A DNA stretch of 64,000 bases from assembly GCA_014190895.1 (NCBI GenBank), contig BJGV01000003.1, positions 60,923-124,922 on the forward strand, read 5' to 3'. The notes beneath the pieces were generated by a model, which was not told the DNA's origin, searched no databases, and saw nothing but the letters and a program-made list of their open reading frames with translations. Of this stretch, positions 8,703 to 18,725 are shown piece after piece (positions within the stretch are counted from its first letter, which is position 1; each line of letters starts with the position of its first letter). Source of the DNA: Nitrosomonadaceae bacterium. GTDB lineage: Bacteria > Pseudomonadota > Gammaproteobacteria > Burkholderiales > Nitrosomonadaceae. The translations under genes were made by a program, and so were the position numbers.

Positions 8703-9998
8703 CTACTTGCGTAAAGGTCCCCAAGTTGGCTCTCTAATGTCACCCATGACTTGCAAAAAAAATTCAGCCGTCATTTTACCACTACTTGGCACTGAAACCA
8801 AAACTCCCTTGCCTTTTATTCGTGTCGCATACAAAATTATTCTATTATTTGGAGCGAAACTAGGAGATTCATCAGATCGTGAATCGGTAAGCAACTGCAC
8901 TTGACGAGTGTCTAAATTTTGGACTGCTACATTAAAATTTTCACCATTACGATGGATAAAAGTAAAGCTTTTCCCATCATAACTATACTGCGGACTGACA
9001 TTATAACTACCCTCAAAAGTAAGGCGTTCAGCTACTGTAGATACGTCTCCGGTTACTGGCATACGATAAATTTGTGGGCTACCGCCCCGATCAGAGGTGA
9101 AAATAATTGACCGTCCATCGGGTGAAAAACTTGGCTCAGTATCAATCCCCGAACTCTGACCAAGTCTCTGTAAAGCCCCGCCATCAGCATTTATAAGAAA
9201 TATTTGTGAGCCGCCTTTTATGCTTAGCACTACCGCAAGTTTTTTTCCATCTGGTGACCATGCTGGCGCGCTATTGCTGCCCTTAAAATTAGAAATCACT
9301 TTACGTGCTCTAGTTGCTAGTGTTTGTACGTAAATTACTGGCTTTTTATTCTCAAACGATACATAAGCTAGCTGGGCACCATCCGGTGACCACGCAGGGG
9401 AGATAATGGGCTCAGTGTATTCAATTACTGACTGAGCATTGAAACCATCAGCATCCGCTACCTGTAGCGCATATTTATTTTCATTTTTTGCTACATAAGC
9501 AATACGAGTACTGAAAACACCGACATCGCCAGTTAGTGTCTCGTAAATCTTGTCGGCTATACGATGGGCGGTAGCGCGTAATTGTTCGGCAGGAACGACT
9601 TCTGTGTCGCTAATCAGAAGCGTCTGTTTCGCCAAATCTATTAAACTAAATTGTACTTCTACTTGCCCATTGGTCAGCATTTTTATGCCTCCCGTGACCA
9701 GCACATTAGCGCCACGACTGCTCCAATCGGTATAAGTAATTTCTCTGAGATCCCCAACTCTAAGACCACTTGAATCAATTAATTTAAACAGGCCGCTACG
9801 TTGTAGATCTGCTGCCACCACTGTGGTCAAACTTTGTTTAAGTTTTTCTTCAGAAGAAAATGGGGCAATGGCAATAGGAATTTGCGTTGCACCGCCTCCA
9901 AAAATTTCAATGTTAAGGGCCGCATGGAGTGGAGTCCCAATCAGCCAAAGTAAAATAATGACTACATAGAATACGAATTGGGGGCGATAAATCTGCAT
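8703..9998 (-). CDS. tolB: Tol-Pal translocation protein TolB
   Basis: Periplasmic beta-propeller protein that links Pal to the TolQRA inner-membrane complex. The 431 residues equal the family length. A Sec signal with a hydrophobic core (VVIILLWLIGTPLHA) is followed by the N-terminal domain and then propeller blades with recurring SPDG/WSPDG turns, for example SPAWSPDGAQLAYVS and APAWSPDGKKLAVV. It lies between tolA and pal in the same direction. Confidence 0.96.
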   Translation of the reverse strand: MQIYRPQFVFYVVIILLWLIGTPLHAALNIEIFGGGATQIPIAIAPFSSEEKLKQSLTTVVAADLQRSGLFKLIDSSGLRVGDLREITYTDWSSRGANVLVTGGIKMLTNGQVEVQFSLIDLAKQTLLISDTEVVPAEQLRATAHRIADKIYETLTGDVGVFSTRIAYVAKNENKYALQVADADGFNAQSVIEYTEPIISPAWSPDGAQLAYVSFENKKPVIYVQTLATRARKVISNFKGSNSAPAWSPDGKKLAVVLSIKGGSQIFLINADGGALQRLGQSSGIDTEPSFSPDGRSIIFTSDRGGSPQIYRMPVTGDVSTVAERLTFEGSYNVSPQYSYDGKSFTFIHRNGENFNVAVQNLDTRQVQLLTDSRSDESPSFAPNNRIILYATRIKGKGVLVSVPSSGKMTAEFFLQVMGDIREPTWGPLRK

Positions 9999-10036
9999 GG
10001 ATTTAACCTATAAGAAATTCACAATAATACGGTAAA

Positions 10037-10816
10037 CTATATTGATAGTTCGCGATAATGCACTTTAAGACTCAAATTACGAAAATTTAAAAATAATAAT
10101 GGATCCGATGGTAATGGCAGGGGTTTAGATAAATTAATAGCGCGCTCCACGGCGCTATCCCAAACTGTAGATCCGCTACTCTTTCTTAACTTCACCTCAA
10201 GAATATCGCCTCCAGGAAGCAGCGTGATCTCGAATTCTGCTACTGGGTCGCTAGACAAGTCATTCGGCACAATAATTCGGCTCTTAATCTTGGCCAAAAT
10301 CTTAGCTTTATATTCATCGGTTAGACTAGATCGAGCTTTTGCCTGTGCCCCCATCTCACTTTGAAGTTTTTTACTTGCTTCCTGCCGTTTTTTGTCTACG
10401 GCTAATTGTTCTTGCCAAAGCTTTGCTACATCATCAACCGCTTCTGTCTTTTGATCTGCTTCGACTGCTTGTTTTTTTTCTACTGGCTGAAGTTTTTCAA
10501 TCTTTTTTTTGAGTATCTTAAGTGCGATATCCGGTTTACTGGGTTCTGGAATTTCTAATTTTGGTGGCAAGATTTTTTCTTTAGAGGCCGACTTAGCTGG
10601 CTTTTTCGGTAAAAGCTCTTGTTCAGCCGATGGCTGTGTTAATTCAGGCAGCTCGCTCCACAAATCTACTACCATTCCATCTGGTGGGTAGGTTTTCCAA
10701 TCAACCCCAAAAAATAAGAACAAGAAGAGTCCCCCGTGTACCAGCAACGTTAAAAGCCCTGCTGGTAAAAGCCCCGGTTCTAAGCGCACAGAATCTCTTA
10801 ATGCTACCGCGCTCAT
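10037..10816 (-). CDS. tolA: cell envelope integrity protein TolA
   Basis: Inner-membrane protein that spans the periplasm and passes the proton-motive force from TolQR to TolB and Pal. The ATG at 10816 gives 259 residues starting MSAVALRD. An in-frame TTG at 10858 would overlap tolR and has no usable ribosome site. A transmembrane helix (LLPAGLLTLLVHGGLFLFLF) is followed by a Lys/Glu/Pro-rich helical region (about residues 70-170) and a C-terminal domain with the TonB/TolA-like fold (VPNDLSSDPVAEFEITLLPGG). Sequence conservation is low, as is usual for TolA, but order and architecture identify it. Confidence 0.92.
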   Translation of the reverse strand: MSAVALRDSVRLEPGLLPAGLLTLLVHGGLFLFLFFGVDWKTYPPDGMVVDLWSELPELTQPSAEQELLPKKPAKSASKEKILPPKLEIPEPSKPDIALKILKKKIEKLQPVEKKQAVEADQKTEAVDDVAKLWQEQLAVDKKRQEASKKLQSEMGAQAKARSSLTDEYKAKILAKIKSRIIVPNDLSSDPVAEFEITLLPGGDILEVKLRKSSGSTVWDSAVERAINLSKPLPLPSDPLLFLNFRNLSLKVHYRELSI

Positions 10817-10832
10817 CGTATTTTCATGTTGC

Positions 10833-11249
10833 TCATTTTGGTGCGGCCAATAAGCCAACCTTCTTTACTTGATGCTGCTGTAAAATATCCATTACATTCA
10901 TTACTTCTTCGTAACGCACACTTTTATCAGCCGCAATTACCACGGGTTGTTCATTATTTTGAATTTGCTTCCGTTTAATCGCCTCCACTAGCTGAGAGCG
11001 ATTAATTTTTTGCTCTATACCGGCCTGGCCACGATCACGCAACGTTAGGCTGCTGTCTGCTTTGATAATAACTTCCAGCGGTGCAACCGGTGGTGCCAAT
11101 GACTTTCCAATCTGAGGTAACTCAACTTGACCCGGATTAATAAGTGGCGCTGTGATCATAAAAATAATTAATAACACCAGCATTACGTCTATATAGGGTA
11201 CGACGTTAATTTCATTCATTAGACGGCGTTTGGCGCGACGCTCAGTCAT
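10833..11249 (-). CDS. tolR: Tol-Pal proton channel subunit TolR
   Basis: With TolQ this forms the proton-driven motor of the Tol-Pal system (ExbD family). The 138 residues carry one N-terminal transmembrane helix (about 17-37, IDVMLVLLIIFMITAP). Its Asp in NVVPYIDVML is the conserved protonatable residue. A periplasmic domain follows. It starts 24 bp after tolQ and ends 16 bp before the chosen tolA start. Confidence 0.96.
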   Translation of the reverse strand: MTERRAKRRLMNEINVVPYIDVMLVLLIIFMITAPLINPGQVELPQIGKSLAPPVAPLEVIIKADSSLTLRDRGQAGIEQKINRSQLVEAIKRKQIQNNEQPVVIAADKSVRYEEVMNVMDILQQHQVKKVGLLAAPK

Positions 11250-11273
11250 ACAGTTTTTTCCCTGAAATTAACT

Positions 11274-11960
11274 TCATTCCATTGCTTGTCGCTGTAATAC
11301 ATTAGATAATTCTTCCATAAAACTTTCAAAACGTGTCGCTAGACGATCAATGTCATGAGCATAACGATTGTAGGCAACAACTGCTGGAATTGCGGCAAAA
11401 AGTCCCATGGCAGTAGCAATCAAAGCTTCTGCAATGCCTGGGGCAACATGAGCGATGGTAGCCTGTGTAACATTAGATAATCCGCGAAAAGAATTCATAA
11501 TTCCCCACACTGTCCCAAACAAACCAACATAGGGACTCACTGAACCTACGGTTGCCAGAAAAGACAGGTGTAATTCTAATCCGTCCATTTCTCGTTGGTA
11601 CGTAGCGCGCATCGCGCGCCGCGTGCCGTCCATAATGGCGCTAATATCAGCCCCTTGCTGACCCTTATGTTTGATAAATTCACGAAATCCTGCCTCGAAA
11701 ATACGCTCCATGCTGCCTGTTACATGACGCGCATTATTCGCATCTTGATAAAGCGTATTAAGATCGATGCCTTTCCAAAAAATAGTTTCAAATTCATCAC
11801 TTTTCTTCTGCGCCTGCCTAATAGCAAATAACTTGCGGAAGATGTACCACCAAGACAGAAATGAAGTCAGCAGCAGCAGTGTCATCACCAACTGTACCGG
11901 CAAACTGGCGGTATTAATCAGATGTAAAAAAGACATGTCTTGTACAATGTTTGCATTCAT
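11274..11960 (-). CDS. tolQ: Tol-Pal proton channel subunit TolQ
   Basis: Multi-spanning inner-membrane motor subunit (ExbB/MotA family). The 228 residues show a first membrane helix near 18-42 (LVMTLLLLTSFLSWWYIF). The conserved second pair of helices is LATVGSVSPYVGLFGTVWGIM and IAEALIATAMGLFAAIPAVVAYN. Its ATG overlaps the stop of ybgC by 4 bp (ATGA), so the two are translationally coupled. tolR follows directly. Confidence 0.97.
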   Translation of the reverse strand: MNANIVQDMSFLHLINTASLPVQLVMTLLLLTSFLSWWYIFRKLFAIRQAQKKSDEFETIFWKGIDLNTLYQDANNARHVTGSMERIFEAGFREFIKHKGQQGADISAIMDGTRRAMRATYQREMDGLELHLSFLATVGSVSPYVGLFGTVWGIMNSFRGLSNVTQATIAHVAPGIAEALIATAMGLFAAIPAVVAYNRYAHDIDRLATRFESFMEELSNVLQRQAME

Positions 11961-12394
11961 GGGGAGTTACCAAATTTGGTGCGCAATGATGCAGGGATGC
12001 TTACAGGTTTGAGTGTGTCAGCGCCTACGCATACCAAATGAATGGTGGCGGCAGCTAAGGTGGTGTGATCGCATAACACTTGCTGGAAGAGTACTATGCG
12101 ACTCCTGCCGAGCTCCTTTACCTGCACGGTTATATTCAATAAATCGTCCAGTATCGCTGGCTTAGAGTACGCAATATTAAGTGAATGCACCATAAATGTT
12201 ACCTTTTGAATTTGAACCAAAGAGTTGACATTAAATTCTAGTTCCCTCATCCACTCGTAACGGGCACGTTCCATAAAATTAAGGTAGGTTGAATGATAAA
12301 CTACTCCGCCCGCATCCGTGTCTTGATAGTAAACACGAACTTGAATTCCAAAGACCTTAGACTTTAGATTGCCTGTACCGATTTCAGCTTTCAA
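11957..12394 (-). CDS. ybgC: acyl-CoA thioesterase YbgC
   Basis: Hotdog-fold thioesterase found at the head of tol-pal operons, reported to act on short acyl-CoAs and to interact with phospholipid metabolism. The 145 residues contain the 4HBT active-site motif YYQDTDAGGVVYHSTYLNF, with the catalytic Asp in QDTDAGG. The frame starts with a TTG and no strong ribosome site, so the start is uncertain by some ten residues. Its end overlaps tolQ by 4 bp, and ruvB lies 15 bp upstream. Confidence 0.93.
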   Translation of the reverse strand: MKAEIGTGNLKSKVFGIQVRVYYQDTDAGGVVYHSTYLNFMERARYEWMRELEFNVNSLVQIQKVTFMVHSLNIAYSKPAILDDLLNITVQVKELGRSRIVLFQQVLCDHTTLAAATIHLVCVGADTLKPVSIPASLRTKFGNSP

Positions 12395-12409
12395 TTTTTA
12401 ATGCAATTC

Positions 12410-13450
12410 TCATTTTTCGCTCCATAGCTCCTGACTTAATCCACTTTTCGGTAATGCCATTCCAAAATGTTGGTAAGCGGTGTTGGTGGCCATGCGACCG
12501 CGGGGGGTGCGTTTAAGAAATCCTTGTTGTATCAAGTAGGGCTCTATGACATCCTCAATAGTATCACGCTCTTCACTAAGTGCAGCGGCAAGATTATCTA
12601 CTCCCACAGGCCCGCCATCGAATTTCTCCATCACGGTCAACAGTAACTTCCTATCCATTACATCAAGACCAATAACGTCCACATCCAGCATCGCTAGGGC
12701 TGCATCTGCTACAGCACACGTGATATGGCCCTCGGCTTTAACTTCTGAAAAATCACGCACTCGGCGCAACAATCGATTAACAATGCGCGGCGTACCCCGC
12801 GAACGGAGCGCAATTTCTGTTGCTCCATCAGAAGAAATTTCTACGTTTAACAACCCTGCCGAACGCGTCACGATTTTAGTTAACTCTTCTGCTGAATAAA
12901 AATCAAGTCGTGCCACAATGCCAAAACGGTCACGTAATGGATTGGTTAGCATCCCGGCACGAGTAGTGGCACCAACTAGGGTAAAAGGTGGTAGGTCAAG
13001 CTTGACAGAGCGAGCCGCAGGACCTTCGCCAATCATAATATCAAGCTGATAATCTTCTAATGCGGGATAGAGAATCTCTTCTACTACCGGGGAAAGACGA
13101 TGGATCTCGTCAATGAATAGTACGTCATTAGGCTCAAGATTGGTCAGTAGTGCGGCCAGATCCCCTGGACGCTCTAGTACGGGGCCCGAGGTATGGCGCA
13201 AACTTACATTCATTTCTCTTGCAATGATGTGAGCAAGTGTGGTCTTTCCTAGCCCAGGCGGGCCAAACAACAAGACATGATCAAGCGCTTCCTTGCGTCT
13301 TCTAGCTGCCTCAATAAATATCTGCAATTGCTCACGAATTTTCTCTTGTCCAACATATTCATCCAGATGCTTGGGACGCAGTGCTCGTTCCAAAGCTTCT
13401 TCCTGAGAAGAAATGGGTACAGTGGCAATTAATCGATCAGTCTCAATCAT
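12410..13450 (-). CDS. ruvB: Holliday junction branch migration ATPase RuvB
   Basis: AAA+ hexameric motor that drives branch migration with RuvA. The 346 residues are standard. Walker A GPPGLGKT is at 63-70, Walker [10 protein letters not shown] follows, then sensor 1 (GATTRAG) and the arginine-finger region (NPLRDRFG). A winged-helix DNA-binding domain closes the protein ([18 protein letters not shown]). ruvA lies 25 bp upstream in the same operon. Confidence 0.98.
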   Translation of the reverse strand: MIETDRLIATVPISSQEEALERALRPKHLDEYVGQEKIREQLQIFIEAARRRKEALDHVLLFGPPGLGKTTLAHIIAREMNVSLRHTSGPVLERPGDLAALLTNLEPNDVLFIDEIHRLSPVVEEILYPALEDYQLDIMIGEGPAARSVKLDLPPFTLVGATTRAGMLTNPLRDRFGIVARLDFYSAEELTKIVTRSAGLLNVEISSDGATEIALRSRGTPRIVNRLLRRVRDFSEVKAEGHITCAVADAALAMLDVDVIGLDVMDRKLLLTVMEKFDGGPVGVDNLAAALSEERDTIEDVIEPYLIQQGFLKRTPRGRMATNTAYQHFGMALPKSGLSQELWSEK

Positions 13451-13475
13451 TTAGTGCTGAGGATAGACATCCATC

Positions 13476-14060
13476 CTACCTTTCTTTTGATAAAAGTTTA
13501 AGTGCTTGTCTTATGCCATCTGACACAGATAAATCTAGGGGCGATTGTTTGATTGCCCAACTAGCTTCACGATCATTATAACCCAATGATAATAATGCAT
13601 TCAGTACGTCATTGTTGCCTCTTGGAGCGGGTACTGCACTATTGTTGTTACTTAGACTGGCGTCTAATTTGTCACGTAACTCCAACAAAAGGCGTTCGGC
13701 AGTTTTCTTACCAATGCCCGGAATTTTAATGAGTTTCCCGCTATCTTGAGTTGCTATAGCTTGGTGTAGATCAGTCACACTTAAACCAGACAGTACCGCC
13801 AAAGCGGTTCTTGCACCCACACCGGAAATTTTTACAAGCTGACGAAAAACCTGTCGCTCAGTTTCGGTGGAAAAGCCAAACAGTAAGTGAACGTCTTCAC
13901 GCACCACAAGATGGGTATGAAGTGTAATTTCTGAACCAATAACGGGTAGATTATAAAATGTACTCATTGGTACATCGATTTCATAACCCACACCCTGCAC
14001 ATCAACCAACACCAACGGGGGGCGCTTCTCCAACAACAAACCTGTTATTCTGCCGATCAT
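13476..14060 (-). CDS. ruvA: Holliday junction branch migration protein RuvA
   Basis: Tetrameric Holliday-junction-binding protein that loads RuvB. The ATG at 14060 gives 194 residues starting MIGRITG, the universal RuvA N-terminus, and overlaps the end of ruvC by 4 bp. A longer in-frame version would run back into ruvC and can be dismissed. An N-terminal OB fold, two helix-hairpin-helix units ([16 protein letters not shown] and [19 protein letters not shown]) and a C-terminal three-helix domain ([13 protein letters not shown]) are visible. Confidence 0.97.
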   Translation of the reverse strand: MIGRITGLLLEKRPPLVLVDVQGVGYEIDVPMSTFYNLPVIGSEITLHTHLVVREDVHLLFGFSTETERQVFRQLVKISGVGARTALAVLSGLSVTDLHQAIATQDSGKLIKIPGIGKKTAERLLLELRDKLDASLSNNNSAVPAPRGNNDVLNALLSLGYNDREASWAIKQSPLDLSVSDGIRQALKLLSKER

Positions 14061-14590
14061 ACTAATCGTCCACGTTTCATGCGATAACCTGTTGTCGAAA
14101 TTCCACCTAATCCCAATCCGCCATGAGCATGACAGATAGCACAAGCAAGCGCATCCGCTGCGTCTGCACCAGGATTACTGGCTAGTTTTAGTAACCGCTT
14201 TACCATTTCCTGTACTTGATCTTTTTTTGCATGTCCGTTACCAACCACGGCTTGCTTAACTTGCAATGCGGTATACTCAGCAACAGCAATATTGTTTGAC
14301 ACCGCCGCACAAATTGCTGCACCACGTGCCTGTCCAAGCATTAGTGTAGACTTCGGATTAATGTTGACAAAAACCTTCTCTACTGCGACCTGATCCGGAT
14401 TATGTTGTCTAATAACCTCGCTAAGATTGTCCATGATGGATTTTAAACGCAGCGATAACTCATCGTCCAATGTTCGAATGCGGCCACTGCTAACATAGGT
14501 CAATTTATTTCCTGATTTATCGATAATCCCAAAACCTGTTATGCGCAAACCGGGATCAATGCCAAGAATGCGAATATTCTCAATTGTCAA
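14057..14590 (-). CDS. ruvC: crossover junction endodeoxyribonuclease RuvC
   Basis: Resolves Holliday junctions by symmetric cleavage. At 177 residues the length is standard. The first catalytic Asp sits in [12 protein letters not shown], the second acidic residue in AVEKVFVN, and the C-terminal [14 protein letters not shown] carries the last pair. The start is a TTG that overlaps the yebC stop as TTGA, a 4-bp overlap implying translational coupling. The end overlaps ruvA by 4 bp. Confidence 0.97.
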   Translation of the reverse strand: MTIENIRILGIDPGLRITGFGIIDKSGNKLTYVSSGRIRTLDDELSLRLKSIMDNLSEVIRQHNPDQVAVEKVFVNINPKSTLMLGQARGAAICAAVSNNIAVAEYTALQVKQAVVGNGHAKKDQVQEMVKRLLKLASNPGADAADALACAICHAHGGLGLGGISTTGYRMKRGRLV

Positions 14591-15324
14591 ATAATGGCCC
14601 GCTCGTCAATCACTGCCGTTGTAAAAACCTCTTGAACATCGTCAATATTTTCTAACGCTTCTAGCAGCTTTTGCATTTTTATGGCCCCATCACCCATCAA
14701 AAAAGTTTCTTTTATCGGTTTCATGATCATTCCGGCAAGCTCTGCCTTGAAACCAACCTTCTCTAATGCGGTCTTAGCGGGGATAAAGTCATGCGGCGCA
14801 GTAATAACCTCAATGCTGCCATCTTCATTACTAATCAAATCCTCGACACCGTTCTCTAGTGCGGCCTCTATCAGCTTGTCTTCGTTAATACCTGGAGCAA
14901 ATAATAGTTGCCCACAATGATTAAACAGAAATATAACTGAACCATCAGTTCCCAGATTGCCCCCATACTTGGTAAATGCATGACGCACATCTGCCACAGT
15001 ACGCACTCGATTATCGGTCATGCAATCAACTATTACAGCTGCGCCACTGATGCCATAGCCTTCGTAACGTATTTCTTCATAATTTACACCCTCCAAACTC
15101 CCACTACCTCTCTTAATCGCTCGCTCTATATTATCTTTAGGCATGTTATGTTCGTAGGCTTTATCAACCGCCAAGCGCAATCTTGGGTTACTCGTGACAT
15201 CACCCCCACCTAATCTCGCAGAAACAGTAACCTCTTTAATAAGACGAGTAAAAATCTTGCCTCGCTTAGCGTCTGTGATGGCTTTCTTATGCTTAATATT
15301 AGCCCACTTGCTATGACCCGCCAT
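14587..15324 (-). CDS. yebC: YebC/TACO1-family protein
   Basis: A 245-residue YebC family protein; members bind DNA or the ribosome and have been described as transcription regulators and as helpers of translation of difficult stretches. The N-terminal signature [14 protein letters not shown] is perfect, followed by [10 protein letters not shown] and [14 protein letters not shown]. It is the first gene of the yebC-ruvCAB-tol-que run, and the promoter should lie in the roughly 100 bp upstream. The gene is normal in length. Confidence 0.96.
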   Translation of the reverse strand: MAGHSKWANIKHKKAITDAKRGKIFTRLIKEVTVSARLGGGDVTSNPRLRLAVDKAYEHNMPKDNIERAIKRGSGSLEGVNYEEIRYEGYGISGAAVIVDCMTDNRVRTVADVRHAFTKYGGNLGTDGSVIFLFNHCGQLLFAPGINEDKLIEAALENGVEDLISNEDGSIEVITAPHDFIPAKTALEKVGFKAELAGMIMKPIKETFLMGDGAIKMQKLLEALENIDDVQEVFTTAVIDERAII

Positions 15325-15423
15325 AATACTTGTACCTTATATTGAATTAATTCAATATTAACACCTCACACTCCATAGACAAAACATGAGGGAAAATTAA
15401 CAAAAATATACCCCTCAAAAAAT

Positions 15424-16506
15424 TTAGTTTGGCCAATGATAAGGAGCCGAATCAAGTGAAGGAAGATTATTTATAACTGTCTTGGATAAAAGATGGGCGC
15501 TACCCGGCGCCATAGTTACGCCATAGCGGTGATGTCCGCTATTAAGATAAAGATTGGTTATAACGGGATGTCGACTAATGATGGGGATGTTACCGTATGA
15601 GCCCGGACGCAGCCCCGCCCAATGACCAACCAACATTTCTTCAGTCAACATCGGTAATAAAGTACGCGTTTTTGCAAGTAATTCCTCCCGCGCATCATTC
15701 GTGATGTTTTTATTAAAACCAACATTTTCCATAGTGCTGCCGGCAAGAATATGTCCATCCTGACGAGGGATCAAATAAAAACCATTATGGAACACAATTG
15801 TTTTTAATAGGCCTAATGGGGCTCTAAATAACAACATCTGTCCTCGTACTGGATAGACATTCATCTTTAGAGCGTACTCGCTGAGAACCTCTTGACTCCA
15901 AGCCCCAGCGGCAACAATATAATGCTGAGCCACATGCTCTCCCTGGCTAGTGATTACCGATTCAACGTGTGCGTGCTTAAACTTCCAGCTTTTCACTTCG
16001 ACATGCTCAGAAATAATGCCACCAGATAACTCTACTGATTTTTTTAATGCTTGCAAAAAGCGAGGGCTCCGCACTTGGGCTACCGCTGGTAGCCATAATG
16101 CTGATTTATCCCATGTTAACTCCGGCACAATTTCATGTGGACTTAGGTTTTTTATAGAAAAAATATTACGATCACACCAAATCTTAACGGCATCGTCTTG
16201 AGTATTTTTTACGTCAGATAATACAAGCATGCCGCAGGTTTGATACTCTGGACTGATGCCAGTTTCTTGTCGCAACTCCTCAACTAATTTGGGAAATAGT
16301 TTATTGCTTAATTGTACTAACTGGGTTACTGAATCATGATAATCCCAAGGCAGCAAAGGCGAGAGTATTCCCCCTCCTGCCCAAGAAGATTCTTTCCCGC
16401 AATAGCTACGCTCCAATATAGTTACCCGTGCGCCCAATCGTAACAACTCATGTGCCGTAGCAAGCCCGATAACTCCCCCGCCTATAACAACGACATCTGT
16501 TGCCAA
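15424..16506 (-). CDS. thiO: glycine oxidase / thiamine biosynthesis oxidoreductase ThiO
   Basis: An FAD-dependent amine oxidase of the DAO family; ThiO oxidises glycine to the imine used for the thiazole ring of thiamine. The 360 residues begin with the FAD-binding GGGVIGLATAHELL, and SSWAGGGILSP and RPGSYGNIPIISRHP (C-terminal FAD contact) fit ThiO. The start is a TTG preceded by GAGG at 8 nt. No TPP riboswitch motif is visible upstream and no other thiamine gene adjoins (thiL is 24 kb away), so assignment rests on family likeness; another D-amino-acid oxidase-like activity is possible. Confidence 0.85.
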   Translation of the reverse strand: MATDVVVIGGGVIGLATAHELLRLGARVTILERSYCGKESSWAGGGILSPLLPWDYHDSVTQLVQLSNKLFPKLVEELRQETGISPEYQTCGMLVLSDVKNTQDDAVKIWCDRNIFSIKNLSPHEIVPELTWDKSALWLPAVAQVRSPRFLQALKKSVELSGGIISEHVEVKSWKFKHAHVESVITSQGEHVAQHYIVAAGAWSQEVLSEYALKMNVYPVRGQMLLFRAPLGLLKTIVFHNGFYLIPRQDGHILAGSTMENVGFNKNITNDAREELLAKTRTLLPMLTEEMLVGHWAGLRPGSYGNIPIISRHPVITNLYLNSGHHRYGVTMAPGSAHLLSKTVINNLPSLDSAPYHWPN

Positions 16507-16742
16507 AGATTATGCCTCGCGCAGAAAGTGACTTACTTCAAAAATACAGAAAGGAGTTTCATGTAGCAGGTTGATATCTAAAAACTTCTATAAAAACCAC
16601 AACAAACAACCTGGCATTTTTATCGATCACCGGGCCATACATTAAAAATTATTTAGCCTCGTGGCGCTGATTGTAAATTAAAAGTGTCTATATTAATTGG
16701 GGCATCAGAAAAGTTAGCTGGAACGATACTCGGTCTTTTGGG

Positions 16743-17678
16743 TTAGTTCTTGGGCAACGGAAATACCACATCCTCAATTACGCCGCTTAACTCCCTTACC
16801 ACCACTTCCCCATCAACTTTTTCTTTTCCTATTTGTTTTAGTCGTGAAATTACCTCCTGCACCAATATTTCCGGTGCTGAAGCGCCCGCAGTTATTCCAA
16901 TTTTGACTTTTCCCTCCAGCCAATTATCCTTTAACTGTTCGGCTCGATCGATCATGTATGCATCCACACCGGCATTTCGCGCTACCTCACAAAGACGGTT
17001 GGAATTGGAGCTGTTAGGTGAGCCAACTACAATGACCAGATCGCATTGCTTGACCATCATTTTTACCGCATCTTGTCGATTCTGTGTGGCGTAACAGATA
17101 TCATCTTTTTTTGGTCCGGTAATTGTTGGAAAGCGCTGTTTCAAGGCCTTGATAACCCGCGTAGCGTCATCTACTGATAGCGTGGTTTGAGTAACATAAG
17201 CTAAATTACTCGCATCCATCACCTGTAATTTCTCCACATCTTGTTCTGTTTCCACTAGATACATGCCGCTTTCAGCCTGTCCCATAGTCCCCTCAACTTC
17301 CGGGTGTCCTTGGTGACCGATCATAATGATCTCTTTGTTCAGTTTCCGCATCTTTCCTACTTCAACATGGACTTTTGTAACTAAAGGGCAGGTGGCATCA
17401 AACACTTTAAGTTTTCGTGTCTCAGCTTCCCGTCGCACTTCATGAGAAACACCGTGTGCACTAAAAATTAAGATGCTGCCATTTGGCACTTCATCCAGAT
17501 TTTCGACAAATACCGCTCCTTTCTTTTCTAAATTTTCTACCACAAAACGATTATGTACCACCTCATGACGTACATAAATTGGTGCGCCGTGCGTAGTCAG
17601 TGCTCGCTCAACAATCTCAATAGCGCGATCTACTCCTGCACAAAACCCTCTGGGGTTCGCTAGCACTATACTGATCAT
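16743..17678 (-). CDS. ispH: 4-hydroxy-3-methylbut-2-enyl diphosphate reductase
   Basis: Last enzyme of the MEP isoprenoid pathway; makes IPP and DMAPP on an iron-sulfur cluster. The 311 residues carry the three cluster cysteines in [12 protein letters not shown] (Cys12), [11 protein letters not shown] and [10 protein letters not shown]. The substrate-binding EVVHN, AHGVSH and [10 protein letters not shown] motifs are also present. A 94-bp gap separates it from the upstream binding-protein gene and 236 bp from thiO downstream. Confidence 0.98.
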   Translation of the reverse strand: MISIVLANPRGFCAGVDRAIEIVERALTTHGAPIYVRHEVVHNRFVVENLEKKGAVFVENLDEVPNGSILIFSAHGVSHEVRREAETRKLKVFDATCPLVTKVHVEVGKMRKLNKEIIMIGHQGHPEVEGTMGQAESGMYLVETEQDVEKLQVMDASNLAYVTQTTLSVDDATRVIKALKQRFPTITGPKKDDICYATQNRQDAVKMMVKQCDLVIVVGSPNSSNSNRLCEVARNAGVDAYMIDRAEQLKDNWLEGKVKIGITAGASAPEILVQEVISRLKQIGKEKVDGEVVVRELSGVIEDVVFPLPKN

Positions 17679-17771
17679 GGGTTATCTTCCATAAAAATAT
17701 TATACGATTAAATACTGGTAAATAAATTTCTCTCTGCATCATTCAGTAGCATCGATCAAAAAGATTTTTTG

Positions 17772-18647
17772 CTACCCGCGTCGAGCGCTCTCCAAACTTT
17801 TACAAATCGCTTTCACTGCCAGTAGTGTACGCGGGCTTTGACGATGAATCAAATCAGGATGAATAAAAAATAGATGTTTATTTTTTACTGCTTTAATGTG
17901 TGAAAATTTTCTCCACAGGTCTTCTGCTTGTATTTCATTAGATTTCAAGGATACGCTGCTAATAATAACTTGGGGATCGTTTGCCAACAAACTTTCTGCA
18001 GATATGACGGGTACTAAAGAAGATGCCGAAGCAAGTACATTGACCCCACCGCAGATATTAATCATGTCACTGATAATATGATTACCATTTATGCTCATCA
18101 AGGGTTGGTGCCAAATTAACTGGAGCACTCTAATTTGTTGGCGATGAGTATATTTTTCTTTAATCTGCTGCAACTCTTTTTCATAAGCATCTGCTGCCTT
18201 TTCTGCAAAGATTAATGTCCCTGCTAAACGGCCTGTAGTTCTTAACAATCTTGGAATATCTTCTAATTTGCTCGCCTCTGTGACAAATACTGTCAGGCCC
18301 AATTTCTCCATTCTTTCAATATCTGCTTGCGTATTTCCATTGCGCCACGCTATTACCAGATCCGGCCTAAGTGTGATTATCTTTTCAAGATCTAGCCCAA
18401 ATGAATCACCAACGCTTGGAACAAGCATAGCGGCATTAGGATAGTCGCTATGACTACTGACACCTACGATTTTATCACCTGCACCGGCGGCGAATATTAA
18501 TTCAGTAATGTGGGGGGCAAGCGAGATAATACGTCTGGCAGAGCGCTCTAAATGGATGCTTCGTCCACGATCATCAATCAGACTAAACTGAGTATCTGCA
18601 ACAACACAAAAGGGGGTGCATAAAAAAATCGAGAATACGGACAACAA
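17772..18647 (-). CDS. BtuF-like periplasmic binding protein (cobalamin or metal chelate)
   Basis: A 291-residue class III substrate-binding protein of the BtuF/FepB/TroA fold. A signal peptide (LLSVFSIFLCTPFCVVADT) is followed by FSLIDDRGRSIHLERSARRIISLAP and HITELIFAAGAGDKIVGVS, typical of vitamin B12 or heme binding proteins, then a long linking helix. The frame opens with a TTG and no clear ribosome site, so the start is uncertain. No ABC permease or ATPase lies next to it, so the ligand cannot be read from context; cobalamin is the likeliest guess. Confidence 0.8.
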   Translation of the reverse strand: MLSVFSIFLCTPFCVVADTQFSLIDDRGRSIHLERSARRIISLAPHITELIFAAGAGDKIVGVSSHSDYPNAAMLVPSVGDSFGLDLEKIITLRPDLVIAWRNGNTQADIERMEKLGLTVFVTEASKLEDIPRLLRTTGRLAGTLIFAEKAADAYEKELQQIKEKYTHRQQIRVLQLIWHQPLMSINGNHIISDMINICGGVNVLASASSLVPVISAESLLANDPQVIISSVSLKSNEIQAEDLWRKFSHIKAVKNKHLFFIHPDLIHRQSPRTLLAVKAICKSLESARRG

Positions 18648-18725
18648 GATCGATGTGTTGCAACGTACTCTTATTAAGAATTCAGAAATTTGATTTCCCG
18701 AGTTACTTTAAAAATTTTCTAAAAA

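Noticed and set aside
12546..12899. Rightward Ser-rich frame opposite ruvB
   Set aside because: Antisense shadow of ruvB; Ser/Thr richness reflects the complement of conserved ruvB codons.
16507..16742. TPP riboswitch upstream of thiO
   Set aside because: No CTGAGA-type thi-box and no matching stems in the 236-bp gap; nothing else recognised there.
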